DNA of 64,000 nt, from NCBI GenBank assembly GCA_002708845.1, contig PAPI01000029.1, forward strand, positions 1 through 64,000, given 5' to 3'. Below, one piece after another: positions 61,401 through 64,000 of this stretch. Positions within the stretch are counted from its first letter, which is position 1, and every line of letters starts with the position of its first letter. This stretch comes from Leeuwenhoekiella sp. (GTDB lineage Bacteria > Bacteroidota > Bacteroidia > Flavobacteriales > Flavobacteriaceae). Below the pieces are notes generated by a model. It did no database searches. It saw only the letters and a program-made list of their open reading frames with translations, and was not told where the DNA came from. The translations under genes were made by a program, and so were the position numbers.

Positions 61401-63681
61401 TGCCGAAGGAATCTCGTTTATCCTCATGGGAACGGGTTATGGCAGGCTGCAAATCGAAGATTCAATAAAGGGTATTCTGCTGGGAGTAAGCAGCGCTAAC
61501 CGCTTTATAAAAGATCACGGCGAAGGCCTGCAGGAAGTTGTTCAGGTAGAGTTTATAAATCATTACGAGTCACTCGCGAGCCAGGCATACTGGGCTTTGA
61601 GCAGGTTGAAGAATTCTGATAACCGCTTTAATTTTGAATTGGTTAAAGGCATAGAGCGCAAAGAAGGCGCCAAGAAAAAGCGCGCTTTTGTAGATGAGTC
61701 TGAAGACTGGTGGCATCATTTTAACGTGAAAAGTATTTGCGAAGGCGATCGAATCACCGGCTTTGCATACAATTCGTCAAGCGGGCTAGCTCGTGTTGAA
61801 GAAGAAGAAGTGCATAACGGGCTGGAGCAAGTAGGTATTTTACTGGAGCAGATGTCACGCAATTCGGTCTGGGATAAGCGTTTGTCTAAAACCTTATTTG
61901 AATTGCTCATCCCGAATCAGTTTAAAGACATCATCCGCAATCAAAACAATATTTTGTTTAAGCTCGATCTTAAGGCAGCTCAGTTTCCGTGGGAATTATT
62001 TCACGACTTTGAGTCTGACGAAACGCCTGCAGCGGTAAATAGTGGGCTGATACGCCAGTTGCTGACTTCAGATTATGAGAGTAATCAATTGCGCAGTGTG
62101 AGCAACAAAACGCTTATTATAGGTGATCCTCTTTACAATGAAGAACTTCTTCCGCAATTACCGGCAGCAAAAGCTGAGGCACAATTGGTTGATGACAAAC
62201 TAAAAAATGCAGGATTTGAGACCTTTCCGTTACTCAATAGCACAGCTTCAGATATCATGTTGCAGCTCTATACTAATGAGTACAAGATTTTGCATTTTGC
62301 AGGTCACGGGCTTTACGATCCGGCTACCCACCGTGTAGGTATCGCAATTGGTAGCGGGATTTGTATAGACCCTGCGATGATTAAACAATTGAGTTACGTG
62401 CCGGAGTTCGTCTTCATCAATTGTTGTTTTTCGGGAACTATGAATGCGTCAGACGATGCCTTTAGCCGCTCGCGCTATAAACTCGCTGCCAATATAGGAA
62501 CCCAGCTCATTGCTATGGGCGTCAAAGCTATAATTGTAACCGGCTGGGCGGTAGACGATGCCGCCGCCGAAACTTTTTCAGAAACCTTTTACCATCGCAT
62601 GCTTTCCGGTTATGAGTTTGGTGAAGCCGTACAAATGGCACGTAAAAAATGCTATCAAAATCACCGGCATACCAATACGTGGGGCGCTTACCAGTGCTAT
62701 GGCAATCAGCATTACAAGTTCTTTGAGCACGTGCGCCAAAAAGAAGAAATCTTTGATTATGTGTTGAGTTCGCAGGTGTATACTGATCTTGAAAACCTCT
62801 ATGCTTCCATCAGACATAGCAGTTTTAATCCTAAGAAAGTGAAGCTTAAACTCGAGGAGATTCTTGAAAATGCCAGTCGAAACGACCTGATAGATGGAGT
62901 AATCAGAGAGAAGGAAGCATTGATTTATGACGAGCTGGATATGCCTACTGAGGCTTTAGACACGTTTAGGGCAGTTTTAACTCTTGAGGATGCTAATTTT
63001 TCAATGAAAGTACTGGAGCATTTTTGCCTTTTGCGCTCGCTCAATTTCTCAAAGGATGCCACAGAGCGGAAGGAAGAGCTCGACTTGGTTACCAAGCTTG
63101 CCCTTATAGGCAAAACCACGTTGAGACTGGGCATAGTTGGTAATTGCTTCAAGTTTGCCTCGATGTACGAGAAAGGGGATAAGCAATTGCAATACCTGCA
63201 GACAGCTTTGGATTACTATACCGAAGCTTATGATCACAGTATAGACCCCTATGACGGGAAGACCCTGGATGCTTTTTCAAACATCGTGTTTTTAAGTTAT
63301 CTACTGGAAGCTTATGGCAAAGGAAATCTAAAGAACCAATTGAAGAAATACACTAAAAAACCGGTGTTTACCTATCTGTCTGAATTTTTAAAACATCTGG
63401 ATGATGTTGACCCGGCAGATCTTGACATTTCTGTACTTCTGGGAATGACTGAGGTAAGCTTCGGGATGCTTTTAATAAATACCGAAAAAGGCGGGGATCA
63501 GACTATTCTAGATGAAATTAATAAGCGTTTTGCAGAAGCTTTCCAGATTTTGCATAGTTCCCGACAAATACGTATTGAATTGGCTCAACTCGACTTTTTA
63601 CTCAGTCACGAAGGCATATTACCCAAAGAAAAGACAAACAGTCTGCTTAAAGTACGCGAATCTTTACTAAGGTTTAAGTGA
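58408..63681 (+). CDS. Dual alpha/beta-hydrolase (lipase-like) and CHAT-protease fusion protein
   Basis: 1757 residues starting at ATG 58408 (MTKALVYGTLITEELN); a 28-residue longer frame is unlikely. Hydrolase 1 (about 160-410) has oxyanion LLIHGTLS and nucleophile Ser238 in SHSRGG. Hydrolase 2 (about 500-820) is LCAT/PGAP-like with LLPGIMGSSL and Ser608 in AHSMGG. A central alpha/beta region (about 885-1060) may be a macro- or M17-N-like fold (VEVVNADLKVS, PRGAIVCGLG). The CHAT caspase-like domain (about 1180-1440) has His1300 (HFAGHGLYD) and Cys1340 (INCCFSG). The tail (about 1440-1757) is helical, possibly TPR-like. No signal peptide or membrane helix: cytosolic. It stands alone. A self-contained stress or defence effector is my inference. 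Confidence 0.8.
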   Translation: MTKALVYGTLITEELNAQTAQFNEFEVVTAVQLEKSRAENRRIELELKDEDIIELTFSDQTQWIGNALDIEEIYNAPAAANRSGDYFVFEPQVTGKQASRGGIGSVVIKTLKLLRAKTLGSAAETSAKNLAIAYDKRAMPQPGLYKLDAGFQYMPVSKITPAATPYLLLIHGTLSNTFAAFAELRLGQNPIWDQLHKQYNSGILALDHRTLSLSPLQNALDFLRHLDHSATVEILSHSRGGLVADVLAKCDHRNDIIGFSDLELGMMANEDPEAYELMKAINTIARKKKLEVRKVIRVAAPASGTTLLSRRTDHFLNVMLNALGLAVGAQANVVYNTVRLFLLEVVKQKANHEAMPGLYSMVPDSTFQKMINFSGNVVVNDLYVIAGDAEVGGQLGDSLKVILANLFYWKANDLVVDSDRMEQGAPRMSGIQYFLSKDGNTNHFNYFRNQNTCDAILQAAVTAPGSQAGFYTQKLSTAGTRGVLLSLFSMEGVHYDHVSGNKRIAILLPGIMGSSLDHNGNPQWIDFRELNRGAIKEDLEINMSGVEASGVIKKYYDDFVKHLLKTHDVITFPFDWRKSVKDPANQLAKKVESLLDTYNQPIHIIAHSMGGLVVRQFMMDSSAIWKRFIEKPANKFVMLGTPWLGSYLIMEVLTGHSSRVKQLAMIDFKNSKEELLQVFREYPGIFELLPIENNTKRPFWESQFWKDRKAESTEPMVVPLKKDLDQFKKYRDAVLDFVTHISEDDLKDVYYVAGHAEQTVYDYKTESRFLSKKKKLVYLATTAGDSSVTWVTGIPSRIPKDNVYYTHTSHGELANDPKIYDGIIDILLEGKTNRLLKTKPVSRAGEVISEIHSVPAPGSDPNRVSDALFGIQPVSKAAQPERSVLNVEVVNADLKVSRFPVMLGHFNNDGVHSAEKALDNYLNGRLMQRYDMGYYPGKIGESEVFFNLNTNPRGAIVCGLGNSQELTHYLLAKTVEMATLKYAMFMRDNYTLAKAKSYAEGISFILMGTGYGRLQIEDSIKGILLGVSSANRFIKDHGEGLQEVVQVEFINHYESLASQAYWALSRLKNSDNRFNFELVKGIERKEGAKKKRAFVDESEDWWHHFNVKSICEGDRITGFAYNSSSGLARVEEEEVHNGLEQVGILLEQMSRNSVWDKRLSKTLFELLIPNQFKDIIRNQNNILFKLDLKAAQFPWELFHDFESDETPAAVNSGLIRQLLTSDYESNQLRSVSNKTLIIGDPLYNEELLPQLPAAKAEAQLVDDKLKNAGFETFPLLNSTASDIMLQLYTNEYKILHFAGHGLYDPATHRVGIAIGSGICIDPAMIKQLSYVPEFVFINCCFSGTMNASDDAFSRSRYKLAANIGTQLIAMGVKAIIVTGWAVDDAAAETFSETFYHRMLSGYEFGEAVQMARKKCYQNHRHTNTWGAYQCYGNQHYKFFEHVRQKEEIFDYVLSSQVYTDLENLYASIRHSSFNPKKVKLKLEEILENASRNDLIDGVIREKEALIYDELDMPTEALDTFRAVLTLEDANFSMKVLEHFCLLRSLNFSKDATERKEELDLVTKLALIGKTTLRLGIVGNCFKFASMYEKGDKQLQYLQTALDYYTEAYDHSIDPYDGKTLDAFSNIVFLSYLLEAYGKGNLKNQLKKYTKKPVFTYLSEFLKHLDDVDPADLDISVLLGMTEVSFGMLLINTEKGGDQTILDEINKRFAEAFQILHSSRQIRIELAQLDFLLSHEGILPKEKTNSLLKVRESLLRFK

Positions 63682-63701
63682 ATTTAAAAGGGATAAAGAT
63701 C

Positions 63702-64000
63702 TTAATCCAAACCTACTAGCACATCGGTATTTTCTTCTAAAGCTCTCAATTGAAACTGATTTTGAACCTGAGCTACAAGAGATTCCAGATTGGTGTCTGA
63801 AGTATTCAAACTGGCGATACTTTCTGTAAAAGCATCAAAGCTTGATTTACCGTAAGCCAGATTTTGAAAGGTATTTTTAAGGAAGGTCTTCATTTTTTCA
63901 GCACCAATACTTCGTTCCAACTCAATAAATTGACCGGGTGTAATGAGCAAAGCCTGAAGCTGTGATTGTGAGGGAGCCTGTTTTTTAGTTATAAAATTAG
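63702..64000 (-). CDS. Partial unknown protein, C-terminal part (continues past window)
   Basis: The frame is open from the right edge (reading NFITKKQAPSQSQLQALLIT) to the stop at 63702, so the start lies outside the window. The visible 98 residues include PGQFIELERSIGAEKMKTF, TFQNLAYGKSSFDAFTESIA and an acidic end (LEENTDVLVGLD), helical with no membrane segment. No family is recognised. It is convergent with the CHAT fusion gene, 20 bases apart, with no terminator between. Confidence 0.6.
   Translation of the reverse strand, partial: NFITKKQAPSQSQLQALLITPGQFIELERSIGAEKMKTFLKNTFQNLAYGKSSFDAFTESIASLNTSDTNLESLVAQVQNQFQLRALEENTDVLVGLD

Noticed and set aside
57470..64000. Search for a gasdermin or other CHAT substrate gene next to the CHAT fusion
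   Set aside because: Neighbours are a HAD phosphatase and an unassigned partial gene; neither looks like a gasdermin.

Overview
The window looks like chromosome of a marine-type Flavobacteriaceae (Bacteroidota). Evidence: Bacteroidota-type promoters (TAnnTTTG -7 boxes, several with an upstream TTG), almost no Shine-Dalgarno sequences, many lipoproteins, a CarboxypepD_reg/plug/beta-barrel receptor, bacillithiol genes (ytxJ, bshB1), and flavobacterial housekeeping genes (clpB, typA, kdsA, meaB, ftsE, katG). I cannot name the genus.

Layout. 1-3.8 kb is accessory: the start of a ParE-type toxin with its ParD-type antitoxin and palindromic operator, a cluster of GCGATACAAT repeats, a small unknown gene, and an AT-rich TIR + P-loop (STAND-like) gene that looks like a one-gene defence module. 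3.8-12 kb is core: clpB, ytxJ, an outer-membrane receptor, a CoA-binding protein and a sodium/solute symporter. 12-23.6 kb holds a PAP2 phosphatase, an epimerase, a GH43 lipoprotein, meaB, a porin-BCCT-Usp operon that looks like osmolyte uptake, a TlpA-like lipoprotein and kdsA. 23.6-26.5 kb has a folded-RNA candidate, typA and a small lipoprotein. 26.6-34 kb is a surface-polysaccharide locus (GNAT, DegT aminotransferase, flippase, four glycosyltransferases) next to ftsE. 34.9-39.8 kb is a two-gene envelope operon (giant TPR protein plus beta-barrel). 40-46.5 kb has three lipoprotein enzymes, an acetyltransferase, a Cys/Met-metabolism PLP enzyme and bshB1, followed by tRNA-His.

46.6-51.8 kb is a second accessory stretch beside the tRNA: a GH2 glycosidase, DUF2200, a near-copy of the tRNA 3' flank, dispersed repeats, a DUF2007 gene fragment and two AT-rich one-gene modules, each tightly bracketed by its own inverted repeat. 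katG, a DoxX-like protein, DUF1697, a GNAT, an M28 peptidase and a HAD phosphatase follow. The window ends with a 1757-residue protein that joins two serine-hydrolase (lipase-like) domains to a CHAT caspase-like protease and a helical tail.

The strongest candidates for something new are this lipase-lipase-CHAT fusion (58.4-63.7 kb), the inverted-repeat-bounded one-gene modules at 50.35-51.6 kb, and the TIR-STAND gene at 1-3.6 kb, whose flanks share that module architecture. All functional statements are read from motifs; no database search was possible.
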